Position numbers and translations under genes: made by a program. DNA of 64,000 nucleotides from JAOUFP01 sp963801505 (GTDB lineage: Bacteria > Nitrospirota > Thermodesulfovibrionia > Thermodesulfovibrionales > UBA6898), in the NCBI GenBank assembly GCA_963801505.1, contig CAWDEY010000005.1, forward strand, positions 69,643-133,642. The letters run 5' to 3'. Positions 34,726 to 42,598 of this stretch are shown piece after piece; positions within the stretch are counted from its first letter, which is position 1, and the number at the start of each line of letters is the position of its first letter. The notes under the pieces are model-generated. The model had not been told where the DNA came from. It was given only the letters and a program-made list of their open reading frames with translations, and did no database searches.

Positions 34726-36075
34726 ATGACGGAATCAGGCAAAGTTCTTATTATAGATGATGAAGATGATTTGCGTTCTATCCTGAATGACGTGCTCTCA
34801 GGAGAAGGCTTTTCAGTATCAGAGGCAAGCAATGGCGCAATCGGGCTGGAATCTTTCAGAAAAGACCCTCCCCATGCAGTACTTCTCGACCTGAACATGC
34901 CACAGATGAACGGCATCGAGACATTGACTGCAATCAAGCTGATAAACCCCAGGGTGCCGATTATTATTCTGACAGCACACGGTGACATCCCTACTACCGT
35001 CGAAGTCATGAGACTCGGGGCATATGACTTTACAACAAAACCTCCTGATTTCGACAGGCTCTTACTGCTGATCAAAAGGGCCGTCGAACATTACCAGCTT
35101 GAGCTCCATGTTGAATCCGCCAATAACGCGTTGGGATTGTCCCTTGAAAGCCTGCTGGGCAAAAGCAGTGCAATGAAAAAAGTTATAGAATTGATCGGTT
35201 ATGCAGCACAGACCGACTATTCAGTGATTATCCAGGGAGAGACGGGCACAGGAAAAACCTTTGTCGCAGAAGCCCTGCACAATTTAAGCAAAAGGAACAA
35301 TAACCCATTTGTGCGGGTAGATATCGGTCTGATACCGGACTCGCTTATTGAGAGTGAACTTTTCGGTCATAGGAAAGGCGCCTTTACCAATGCCTCCGGC
35401 AGCAAAATAGGATTTTTTGAAACAGCAAGCAGCGGAACAATATTCATTGATGAAATTGAAAATATGTCTCATGCCATACAAAGCAAACTTCTCAACGTAA
35501 TTGAGAGAAAAGAGGTATTTCCAATAGGGAGTACTTCTCCGACTTATATAGATATACGAATTATTGCTGCTACCAACAAGGATATCCGTAGAAGCATAAC
35601 AGAAAAAGAGTTCAGGGAAGACCTTTTTTATCGTCTTGGCGAATTCATCATTACCATCCCGCCCCTCAGGGAAAGGAATGAGGACATTCCTTTTTTCGCT
35701 CAGAAGTTTCTGTTAGAGGCCTGTTCAGAACTAAAAAAACAGACCCGAGGGATAAGCGAAGATGCCCTGAGTTTTCTTACAGATTACTCCTGGCCAGGCA
35801 ATTTACGAGAGCTCAAAAATGTCATTAGAAGGGCTGTTCTTTTCTCCGGAGCTGATAATATAGAACAGAAAACTCTGGAATCGCTCATCAAAGAAAAAGA
35901 TAGCCCATCTGATTCTATTTACACCTCACTCAAGAGTGAGATACGGGAACTCGAAAAAAAGAGAATTTCCGAGGCTGTGATAAAGACAGAGGGAAATAAA
36001 ACCAAAGCAGCAGAGTTGCTCCAGATCAGCTACAAAAGCTTCTGCGAGAAACTCAAAGAATACAAAATTAACTAA
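34726..36075 (+). CDS. Sigma-54-dependent response regulator (REC-AAA+-Fis)
   Basis: A 449-residue NtrC-class activator. The receiver (1-120) has the phospho-acceptor Asp55 in HAVLLDLNMPQMNG. The AAA+ domain has Walker A GETGTGKT (171-178), the sigma-54 contact loop as GAFTNA (218-223) instead of the usual GAFTGA, Walker B GTIFIDEIENMS, and RLGEFIITIPPLRERNEDIP. The C-terminus ends in a Fis-type HTH (EGNKTKAAELLQISYKSFCE). The changed Gly in the loop is noteworthy, as that loop touches sigma-54, though the variant may be functional. It probably binds the twin palindromes just downstream and drives both sigma-54 promoters of the locus. Confidence 0.93.
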   Translation: MTESGKVLIIDDEDDLRSILNDVLSGEGFSVSEASNGAIGLESFRKDPPHAVLLDLNMPQMNGIETLTAIKLINPRVPIIILTAHGDIPTTVEVMRLGAYDFTTKPPDFDRLLLLIKRAVEHYQLELHVESANNALGLSLESLLGKSSAMKKVIELIGYAAQTDYSVIIQGETGTGKTFVAEALHNLSKRNNNPFVRVDIGLIPDSLIESELFGHRKGAFTNASGSKIGFFETASSGTIFIDEIENMSHAIQSKLLNVIERKEVFPIGSTSPTYIDIRIIAATNKDIRRSITEKEFREDLFYRLGEFIITIPPLRERNEDIPFFAQKFLLEACSELKKQTRGISEDALSFLTDYSWPGNLRELKNVIRRAVLFSGADNIEQKTLESLIKEKDSPSDSIYTSLKSEIRELEKKRISEAVIKTEGNKTKAAELLQISYKSFCEKLKEYKIN

Positions 36076-36085
36076 CCCTACTGGC

Positions 36086-36127
36086 ATTAGGTAAACTTTA
36101 CCTAGTACTAGGTAAAGTTTACCTAAT
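36086..36127. promoter_or_regulatory. Twin palindromic operators forming a 42-bp perfect palindrome (putative activator site)
   Basis: Four half-sites are arranged AGGTAAA-C-TTTACCT, six bases (AGTACT), AGGTAAA-G-TTTACCT. Each pair is a 15-bp dyad; their centres are 21 bp apart (two helical turns), and the entire 36086-36127 stretch is self-complementary. It lies about 60-100 bp upstream of the sigma-54 promoter at 36186, the usual place for an enhancer-binding protein. No T-run follows, so a terminator role is less likely. Confidence 0.75.
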
Positions 36128-36185
36128 TTGTATCATCTTGCGGGATATATATTATATTTCCCTGAACAAACCTTATCTGGTCTCG

Positions 36186-36201
36186 TGGCATAGGACTTGC
36201 A
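36186..36201 (+). promoter_or_regulatory. Sigma-54 promoter of the receiver gene
   Basis: TGGCATAGGACTTGCA matches the RpoN consensus with GG-N10-GC spacing. The receiver gene starts 43 bp downstream, leaving room for a short leader. Confidence 0.8.
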
Positions 36202-36243
36202 AATTGTTAATTGTTATATGTCATTTTAAGCATGGAGATACCA

Positions 36244-36750
36244 ATGAAGGATTATTTGGCAGCATATAATTCAACAGACAGGGATGAATTTCCTCAAACG
36301 AAAATACAGGCTGACAGGCCTTTTCATATCTTCAATGAGATCTCCATAGCGCAAACTATACAATCAAAAGGACGGATCCTTGTCATGGATGATGAGGAGT
36401 GCATTCTCAACATACTACACCATGCGCTTTCCGCTTTCGGCTACTCTCCGTTTTTAAGCAGAGATGGCGGTGAGGCGATAGAACTTTATTTAACTGCTCT
36501 TAGATCGGGCAAACCCTTCGATGCCCTCATTATGGATTTAAATATAAAACATGGCATGTGCGGGGAGGAGGCTATCAGCAGGCTGCTTAAAATCAATCCT
36601 GAAGTAAAAGCCATAGTCAGCAGTGCCGAATATGACCGCCCTGCGATGCGTAATTACAAGGACTTTGGGTTTAAAGGGATTCTGTCAAAGCCCTATTCGT
36701 TAAATGAGCTGAAGACTCAACTCCACAATCTCATACTTGAAAATAGTTGA
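36244..36750 (+). CDS. Stand-alone receiver-domain protein
   Basis: About 168 residues from the ATG preceded by GGAG at proper spacing; upstream in-frame starts lie too close to the promoter. Residues 1-42 are a non-conserved polar extension. The rest is a receiver: GRILVMDDEECILNILHHAL with acidic pocket Asp49/Asp50, phospho-acceptor Asp98 in DALIMDLNIKHGMCG, and KGILSKPYSLNELK with the conserved Lys. There is no output domain. The IMDLNIKHGMCGEEA form is typical of receivers of hybrid kinases, so it may act as a phosphate sink or adaptor under the control of the same locus. Confidence 0.85.
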   Translation: MKDYLAAYNSTDRDEFPQTKIQADRPFHIFNEISIAQTIQSKGRILVMDDEECILNILHHALSAFGYSPFLSRDGGEAIELYLTALRSGKPFDALIMDLNIKHGMCGEEAISRLLKINPEVKAIVSSAEYDRPAMRNYKDFGFKGILSKPYSLNELKTQLHNLILENS

Positions 36751-36818
36751 CAATGTCTTCTTAAAAACTCACCCTCATGTATAACCGCTCTTTGTTTATA
36801 CATTCCGGAACGCGTGAA

Positions 36819-37428
36819 TCACTTAGAAAGCTGTTTTAGGTTATCGCAGGCTATCTGGCTGCCCGCATCGCATGCCCTCCTGAAGTCAGCCATCGCCTTT
36901 TTTGTATAGGCAACGCCCCTGGAGAGATAAACGTTCAAGTCCTTCGGTTTCATACTGATAACACGGTTGTAATCTTCTATAGCCTCGTCGTATTTTCCAG
37001 TATTTGCATAGGCTATGCCGCGATTATGGTATGCATCAGGCGACCTTGGATTAATTGAGATTACGGCAGAGTAGTCCTTGACAGCATTTTCATAGTCCCC
37101 TTTTTTCAGATATGCGATAGCACGATTGCTGTATAATTCAGCATTTGCATCTACTTGTGATGATATGACCCTGCTGTAGTCAGCGACAGCCTCATCGTAT
37201 TTGCCTGCCTTATAGTACGCGAGACCCCGGTTATAGTAGCCCTGCAATAAAGTCAGGATATATTGCGATAAGACGGTTGTAAGACTCTATTGCCTTCGCA
37301 TATTGTCCCTCATTGAAATAGGTGTTTCCTTCATCAAAATAGTGCTGCATATCCAAATCCCCTGCAAAGGAGGTATTGGCAAAGAAAATAAATAAAAGCA
37401 TAATAATGAAGGCCTTACAGTTTTTCAT
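36819..37428 (-). pseudogene. Secreted TPR protein, frameshifted
   Basis: The first frame (37428 down to about 37240) gives a signal peptide (CKAFIIMLLFIFFANTSFAG) and one TPR (DEGNTYFNEGQYAKAIESYN) and then stops. The next frame continues as YYNRGLAYYKAGKYDEAVAD with three further TPRs to RRACDAGSQIACDNLKQLSK. An extra base in the GGG run near 37238 explains the break; the joined protein would be about 200 residues. TPR-rich periplasmic proteins of this kind act as scaffolds; no specific role is claimed. Confidence 0.75.
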
Positions 37429-37641
37429 GATCTCAATTCCCTTTTCCTTTTGTATTGTTATACAAAACAGATCCCTATCATTATAGCAAACACCTGCAGC
37501 AAAAAAACCACCAGGGGACTTTGTTTCTTAAGTCTCTATTGCTTTTTCTAAGAAACTTCTGAGGCATGCCCTAAATCACGTCGATAAACAAAAAAAACAT
37601 CATTACTCTTCTTCGGACCTCTTGACCTAAAGATATCAGTT

Positions 37642-38777
37642 TCAGTCATCACTGCGCTTCAATATTTTTCTTGCAATCCTGCCATATGCTGTCTCGACAG
37701 CGCTCAGCGCCCCATAAGGACAGACCTCAATGCAGCAGTAACACCTGATGCACTTATCATAATCAAACGTCAGTTTTTTCTTTTCAACTGTTATAGCACT
37801 GGCCGGACAGTATTTCCAGCATTCGCCGCATGATTTGCAGAGGGCATCATGGCAAACCGGTTTCTGCACCAGATGTCTTCTCATGAAACCGTGCAGGCTT
37901 TTCGGCCCGAACACAAGAGGTGTAATCTCAGGCATCCTGAAGTCCTTTGTAACAGGCAACTCACCATCAACTGTAATGTCACTGCTGACAAGTCCCATTT
38001 CAGCCGCCATCCTGTTTGTCAGCAGACTTTCCGGGGCTATCCCGAGCATCCTGCATACAGTCATATCCAGCGCCACTGCGTCAACACTTGCCATGAGTAT
38101 CCCCATATGTCTCGCAAGACCGCTTTTGCCCGGACCCTGTCCCTCCATGACCAGGACTGCCGTCAAGCAGGGTTACGGACTGCCCGATGGCCGTGTATAT
38201 CCTGACGAGCAGACGTGCGAACATCTCCCTGTCAACGCCTGTTCTGAAATGCCATTCCGGCTTCCTCAGCCCCACGATACAACCGAAAAAGTTCTTGACC
38301 CCGAGGGTCAGAAGCATCTGGGTATGGGTCTTCAATTTCGGCAGGTTAAGCACAATATCAGCATTCATCGCATCTTCAGCGATCTCTATTTTGTTAAAGG
38401 GTGGTCCAACATCAACCACTACCGAGCGTTTGAACTCCCTGCATTCCACATCAAGGCCTTTGAGGGCCTCTCTTATTCCGCTTTCCTTCAGGATCCTGTC
38501 GAAACTCCCCATTGCAGGGCTGTCTGATATCAGGGGCACTCCACCCTTATTCAATCACATATTCAACAGAGGCCCTCACAATCATAGGGTGTGTCAGCAT
38601 GGCCTTTTCAGGTTGGGCAGGAGCAAGCAGGTTAGGCTTTATCAAAACCCGGCTCTTATTACCCATCTTGTCTCCAACAAGGTCATCAAGGAGTTCAAAG
38701 ATCAGCGGCCTGAGTGTATCATAATCATACTCAGCACTTCTCAGCGTAACTTTTTTCACAGCCTTCCCTCCTGTCAA
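37642..38777 (-). pseudogene. DUF362 protein with C-terminal 2x[4Fe-4S] ferredoxin domain, frameshifted
   Basis: Three frames read as one protein of about 375 residues. First (38777-38550): VGDKMGNKSRVLIKPNLLAP. Second (38554 to about 38150): NADIVLNLPKLKTHTQMLLT, LGVKNFFGCIVGLRKPEWHF, the DUF362 signature. Third (38166-37642): GILMASVDAVALDMTVCRML, then CKSCGECWKYCPA and CIRCYCCIEVCPYGA, two 4Fe-4S motifs. One extra T at about 38552 and one extra G (or two missing bases) at about 38147 restore the frame. DUF362 iron-sulfur proteins are of unknown function. Confidence 0.8.
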
Positions 38778-39231
38778 TATTATCAGACCCAGAAGGGTCC
38801 TTCAGAAAAAATCTAATTACAGGCAGCACCCTTACCTTCAGTGCTCCCGGCATTTAGCCTGCCATGATGAGCCTGTATAGTGCAACAGGCCATATATATT
38901 CCGACACTGTTCCTTAATCTATTTATCTGTTGTCTTAAATTTTAAATATTCCTGCAGATACGCGCGGCCCGGGTTTTAAGTAATCAGCAACAACCAATTA
39001 GCATTTTATACATATCCGGTAATATACATCTAATCAGCAGTTTTTTTTGAGTGCCTGAAATTAAGGGTATTGCTACGCAATGGTTATTCCAACCCGGGTC
39101 AGTCAGAATTATATCGTACAATGATCCCTGTTTTTTATGGCATAATTATTGTAACCGTACGATTGCCAACTGACGGCTGTGCCTGCATACTCATTAAGAT
39201 GAAATACAGTGATACAAAATAAAATATTATT
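38778..39231. other. Intergenic region, no gene recognised
   Basis: About 450 bp, AT-rich with several small inverted repeats (for example ATTGCTACGCAAT near 39069). A weak sigma-54-like sequence TGGCATAATTATTGT occurs at 39138-39152, with T in place of the C of the -12 GC. Confidence 0.35.
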
Positions 39232-39330
39232 GTGTACACTAGCAGATGCAAATACGGCAATGCCCTCGAGATTAATGAAGGCGTGGCTGAGGCTTTCGGC
39301 ATCAAAAAAGGAGACATACTTGTTTTTTAA
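39232..39330 (+). CDS. Very small AbrB-like open frame, possibly a remnant
   Basis: A 32-codon frame from GTG whose end, ALEINEGVAEAFGIKKGDIL followed by VF, resembles the second half of SpoVT/AbrB swapped-hairpin antitoxins (LxIPxxxAxxLGIKKGD). No first half is visible in frame, so it may be a truncated antitoxin or chance. It lies 62 bp upstream of the CpsB gene, in the same direction. Confidence 0.3.
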   Translation: MYTSRCKYGNALEINEGVAEAFGIKKGDILVF

Positions 39331-39392
39331 AAATAATAAAACAGGAGAAGACAGAGACAGAGGCGCTCTTAGTCTTACTGTGGAATAAATTC

Positions 39393-40109
39393 GTGATCGA
39401 CATTCACTGCCATATATTGCCGGCCATAGACGACGGGCCTGCTGATTTACAGGAGACTCTTGAGATGCTCAGGATAGCAGCAGGTGACGGGATAACACAC
39501 ATCGTAGCCACGCCTCATTACCGGCACGGAGAATACCCTACTGCCCTGGACATAAAGGTAAAAATTGAGTTGGTTCAAAAAGAGATGGGTAAAAGCAGCT
39601 TTAATGTAAAGCTGCTAGAAGGGGCTGATATACGGCTCACATATGAGCTGAAGGAAGGCATAGAAAAGAACGAAATACCCACGATAAACAGCTCCAGGTA
39701 TTTTCTGCTTGAATTGCCTGACCTTATACCACCCCATCTGGACGGCTTTCTCTTTGAGACAAGAGTCAAGGGCTTTGTCCCTGTTATAACACACCCGGAA
39801 CGAAACCACAGCCTGATATCCTTCCCGGAAAAAATCGGGGCTCTCAGGAATGCAGGCGCTCTCTTTCAGCTTACCGCAATGAGCGTGACAGGAAAACTTG
39901 GCAGGCAGATAAAGAAATTCACAGAGCATCTTTTGAAAAGGGGATATGTTGATTTTATCGCAACCGACGCCCACAGCACCAGAGGAAGGCCACCCCTCCT
40001 TTCAAAAGCATATAGGGAGACTGCCGGTATTCTGGACAAAACCTGGGCTGACAGGATATTTATTGACAACCCTAAAGCAGTGATCGAAAACAGGGAGATA
40101 GAAATATGA
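39393..40109 (+). CDS. CpsB/CapC-type tyrosine-protein phosphatase (PHP domain)
   Basis: A 238-residue PHP-fold phosphatase starting at GTG. Metal-binding signatures: IDIHCHILPAIDDGPADLQE at the N-terminus, HIVATPHYRHGEYPTA, FVPVITHPERNHSLIS and IATDAHSTRGRPPLLSKAYR. CpsB (YwqE) enzymes dephosphorylate the tyrosine kinase that governs capsule export. No kinase, Wzz or glycosyltransferase genes follow. Instead, a NusG-like gene overlaps by 4 bp, so this pair may be a detached start of a polysaccharide operon. Confidence 0.88.
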   Translation: MIDIHCHILPAIDDGPADLQETLEMLRIAAGDGITHIVATPHYRHGEYPTALDIKVKIELVQKEMGKSSFNVKLLEGADIRLTYELKEGIEKNEIPTINSSRYFLLELPDLIPPHLDGFLFETRVKGFVPVITHPERNHSLISFPEKIGALRNAGALFQLTAMSVTGKLGRQIKKFTEHLLKRGYVDFIATDAHSTRGRPPLLSKAYRETAGILDKTWADRIFIDNPKAVIENREIEI

Positions 40110-40588
40110 ACTGGTACGCTATATACGTAAAGCCGAAATGCGAGGATTCGACAGCGCTTCAACTCAAGAATGCCGGGATAGAGACCCTCAACCCCAAGAT
40201 AAGGACAAAGAAGTACATACGGGGGAAATACCTACATGTCATTGAGCCCCTTTTCCCAGCCTATATATTTGCCTGTTTCGATGCAGAAAAGCAAGGGCAT
40301 ATGATAAAATATACGCGAGGGATCAAGTTCATAGTCGGCAAACAGAACCCCGTGGCAGTTCCTCAGGAGATAATCGAAGCTATACAGGAAAGAATGCAGG
40401 GCGATATTGTCACACCTGCTCCGGAAAAGCTCGAAAAAGGCGACAGGGTGATAATAAAGGAAGGGCCTTTCGTAAGCTTCTATGGCATATTTGAAAGAGA
40501 TGTCCCGGGCAGAGAACGGGCTATGATCCTGCTTGAGGCGCTGCACAGCAAAGTTGAGATCGAAAGCCTCTCCATACGAAAGGCATAG
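40106..40588 (+). CDS. NusG/RfaH-like transcription antitermination protein
   Basis: A 160-residue NusG paralogue. The NGN domain reads MNWYAIYVKPKCEDSTALQL, followed by LFPAYIFACFDAEKQGHMIK and YTRGIKFIVGKQNPVAVPQE. The KOW motif is KLEKGDRVIIKEGPFVSFYG. RfaH, LoaP and UpxY relatives of this kind bind elongating RNA polymerase and let it read through long polysaccharide operons. The overlap with CpsB supports an exopolysaccharide target located elsewhere, as no such operon follows here. Confidence 0.88.
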   Translation: MNWYAIYVKPKCEDSTALQLKNAGIETLNPKIRTKKYIRGKYLHVIEPLFPAYIFACFDAEKQGHMIKYTRGIKFIVGKQNPVAVPQEIIEAIQERMQGDIVTPAPEKLEKGDRVIIKEGPFVSFYGIFERDVPGRERAMILLEALHSKVEIESLSIRKA

Positions 40589-40697
40589 TCTGACCGACAT
40601 TAAAGTCCAAAACAGTATTAGCGCCGTATGAATAAGAAGATGGAGTCCTTCGCCTGTGTAGTTTATGGATTTCTGACCGTACTGAAATAGCTGTTCC

Positions 40698-41039
40698 TTA
40701 CCTCAAGCTAAAATACCGAACCATGAAGAACCCTCCTGCGATTAGCATCAGTAGCAGGACCAGGACAGCCAGAAAAGGGAAAGGCTTTTTATCAGCGTTG
40801 CTAAAGCCTCCCCTTCCCGAAGCTCTCTCTATAGCTTCTCCCTCCTCGTGTTCCCTGACAGTATTTATCTCTTTATGCTCATGGACAGCCCGCTTTTTAT
40901 GCCTTATCTCGAGAAGTTCCGAGGTTTTAAAGTCTTTATATTCGACTTCTATCTCCTCCTGAGAGCCGGCAACATCCAAACCGCATTTACTGCATTTCCT
41001 CTTCCCGGTCGTATCCGTATCGCACTTGGGGCATTTCAT
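40698..41039 (-). CDS. Zinc-ribbon protein with C-terminal membrane anchor
   Basis: 113 residues from an ATG with AGGAG upstream; a longer frame upstream lacks any homology. The N-terminus is a zinc ribbon (MKCPKCDTDTTGKRKCSKCG), followed by a charged stretch and one C-terminal membrane segment (FPFLAVLVLLLMLIAGGFFM). Such tail-anchored zinc ribbons are common and uncharacterised. Function unknown. Confidence 0.7.
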   Translation of the reverse strand: MKCPKCDTDTTGKRKCSKCGLDVAGSQEEIEVEYKDFKTSELLEIRHKKRAVHEHKEINTVREHEEGEAIERASGRGGFSNADKKPFPFLAVLVLLLMLIAGGFFMVRYFSLR

Positions 41040-41182
41040 TATATATCTCCTGCTCCTTATTATTCGCATTTCAAACGTGATTTGCAATATGGGAAAAAAG
41101 TGGTCCACAAATACAGGGTTTTCTATATTCATGGATTGATTTTGCAGGTTCACAATATTTTACTTCTAAGGCGTCCGGGGGG

Positions 41183-41452
41183 CTATTTTATACGCTTTGC
41201 ACAGCTCTGACGGTAGAGTTGAGTCTGTATTTCTTCCTGAATCATATCCCAGCCTTTTTCTGTGTGAGGCAAGACGCACTGGGAGCAGTCCTTCATGCCA
41301 GAGGAAAGAGTGGAGTAATGGCCCGGGCAGTCAAGGAGGAAGAGGGGACAGTAGCAAAAGAGGCATGAATGCCAGTCTTCGAGGCTGTGGCAAGGCAGAA
41401 ATTCGCATTTGAGGTTTATGAAGTGTTTGTAGTTAATAAGGGCTTCCTCGAT
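41183..41452 (-). CDS. Cysteine-rich small-domain protein without a canonical start codon
   Basis: About 89 codons on the minus strand read NYKHFINLKCEFLPCHSLED and SCLFCYCPLFLLDCPGH, then SGMKDCSQCVLPHTEKGWDM. This matches the Cys-rich small domain family (pattern CEFxPCH, CLFCYCPLY, KDCxxC..PH), often found near cobalamin genes and probably metal binding. The frame is closed upstream by TAA at 41458 with no ATG, GTG or TTG before the conserved part. A GTG ACA AAA AAA lies just before that stop, so one base change or an A-run error would give MTKK as the N-terminus. Confidence 0.6.
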   Translation of the reverse strand: MEEALINYKHFINLKCEFLPCHSLEDWHSCLFCYCPLFLLDCPGHYSTLSSGMKDCSQCVLPHTEKGWDMIQEEIQTQLYRQSCAKRIK

Positions 41453-41590
41453 GTTTTATTTTTTTGTCACGTTTTAGATAAGGTTACGTCTTGTGCCTGC
41501 TTAGGTCAATGGCGGTCTTCATTAAAATAATCGCTATCAAGTTTCTTAATATCGTAACTCGTCCTTTTTTCTATAAGGACATGCCTACCT

Positions 41591-42022
41591 TCAGTCCTCA
41601 CCCTCATTCATCACATTGACCCTCGGCTTTTCTTCTTTCTTGCGGCCTTCTATGTATGCGGTTATGCGGTATCTGAAGTGAGTGGCTTTGTCGTGGTCGT
41701 AGAGGTAAATCGTGTCGTTGCGGAGGTTACCTATAAAGTATGCGGCGCTGCCGTTGATGTGGACAATGAAGGTCTTTTCATTGATGAAGATGTTCAGTAC
41801 AAAGTCGCTGGCTGCTGTGTACTGGTATGTGCAGTTGCTGGCAAAGCCAGGGATGTAGTCCTGATGCTTTTCATCGAAATTATGTAGTAAGTCGATGTCC
41901 AAGATCCCGGCTACTTCCATCTCCTCTGAAGTTTCAAGGTCACAGAGAAAGGCCGGACTCTTCCCTGTGATCAGACGACAGGCGATATAGCTAATGCATG
42001 TATGCTGTATGCGATAATCCAT
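41591..42022 (-). CDS. Small unknown protein, paralogue of the gene at 42163
   Basis: A 143-residue protein I do not recognise. It shares with the next gene upstream the blocks YIACRLITGKSPAFLCD (YLAGRLITGKRIASLYD in the paralogue) and GSAAYFIGNLRNDTIYLYDH (GSTAYFIGNVRGDLIHIYDH). No membrane segment or known catalytic motif is visible, and the C-terminus is charged. Located after nrdJ on the same strand, separated from its paralogue by 140 bp. Tandem duplication is the simplest origin. Confidence 0.65.
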   Translation of the reverse strand: MDYRIQHTCISYIACRLITGKSPAFLCDLETSEEMEVAGILDIDLLHNFDEKHQDYIPGFASNCTYQYTAASDFVLNIFINEKTFIVHINGSAAYFIGNLRNDTIYLYDHDKATHFRYRITAYIEGRKKEEKPRVNVMNEGED

Positions 42023-42162
42023 ACGCTTCTTGCCTCTCTTTCCCTAAAATGCGGATAACTTATTTTAGCTCCGACACCGTTGGAACAATTGCTGTTTTTG
42101 CCTGACCAGGTCCTCTGCCGTGACACAGCAGCCGGTTGTCAGACTACAGCGTCTGACGCGCT

Positions 42163-42585
42163 TTATTGTATTGTCATCCAGCAGCTTGCGCAACTATCTC
42201 CGCTTTCCTGTTCAACCATGCAGCCTGATATCCTGTAATTGAGGTGGAGCGAGTCTTCATGGTCGTAGATATGGATTAGGTCGCCCCGGACATTGCCTAT
42301 AAAATAAGCTGTGCTTCCAGTGATCTTTCCCATGAATGTATTGCCTTTTATGCTGAGGTCTATCGCATGGTCTTTTTTACAACAAAACCGGTACTTGTAT
42401 CTGCCTGGAGTTACGGCAGTGTAATCTTTGTGTCTACAGTCGAATTCTGTGAGACAGTCCGCGTCAGGCAGACTTGCTATTTCTATGTGTGAAAGGTTGT
42501 TGAAATCATACAGGGAAGCGATACGCTTCCCTGTGATAAGACGTCCTGCTAGATATGCTATGCGTGTCCGGTTGTATATTTTCAC
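42163..42585 (-). CDS. Small unknown protein, paralogue of the gene at 41591
   Basis: About 140 residues from a GTG that aligns with the paralogue's ATG; a longer reading frame would overlap nrdJ. It has YNRTRIAYLAGRLITGKRIA, ITGSTAYFIGNVRGDLIHIY and a Cys-rich tail (SGDSCASCW). It begins 13 bp after the nrdJ stop, so it is probably expressed with the B12-dependent ribonucleotide reductase. The Cys pair at the end recalls redox-active tails, but no function is assigned. Confidence 0.65.
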   Translation of the reverse strand: MKIYNRTRIAYLAGRLITGKRIASLYDFNNLSHIEIASLPDADCLTEFDCRHKDYTAVTPGRYKYRFCCKKDHAIDLSIKGNTFMGKITGSTAYFIGNVRGDLIHIYDHEDSLHLNYRISGCMVEQESGDSCASCWMTIQ

Positions 42586-42598
42586 AATCTCTGTCTTC

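Noticed and set aside
39138..39152. Sigma-54 promoter upstream of the CpsB gene
   Set aside because: The -12 element has GT instead of GC and no operator is visible; kept only as a weak possibility.
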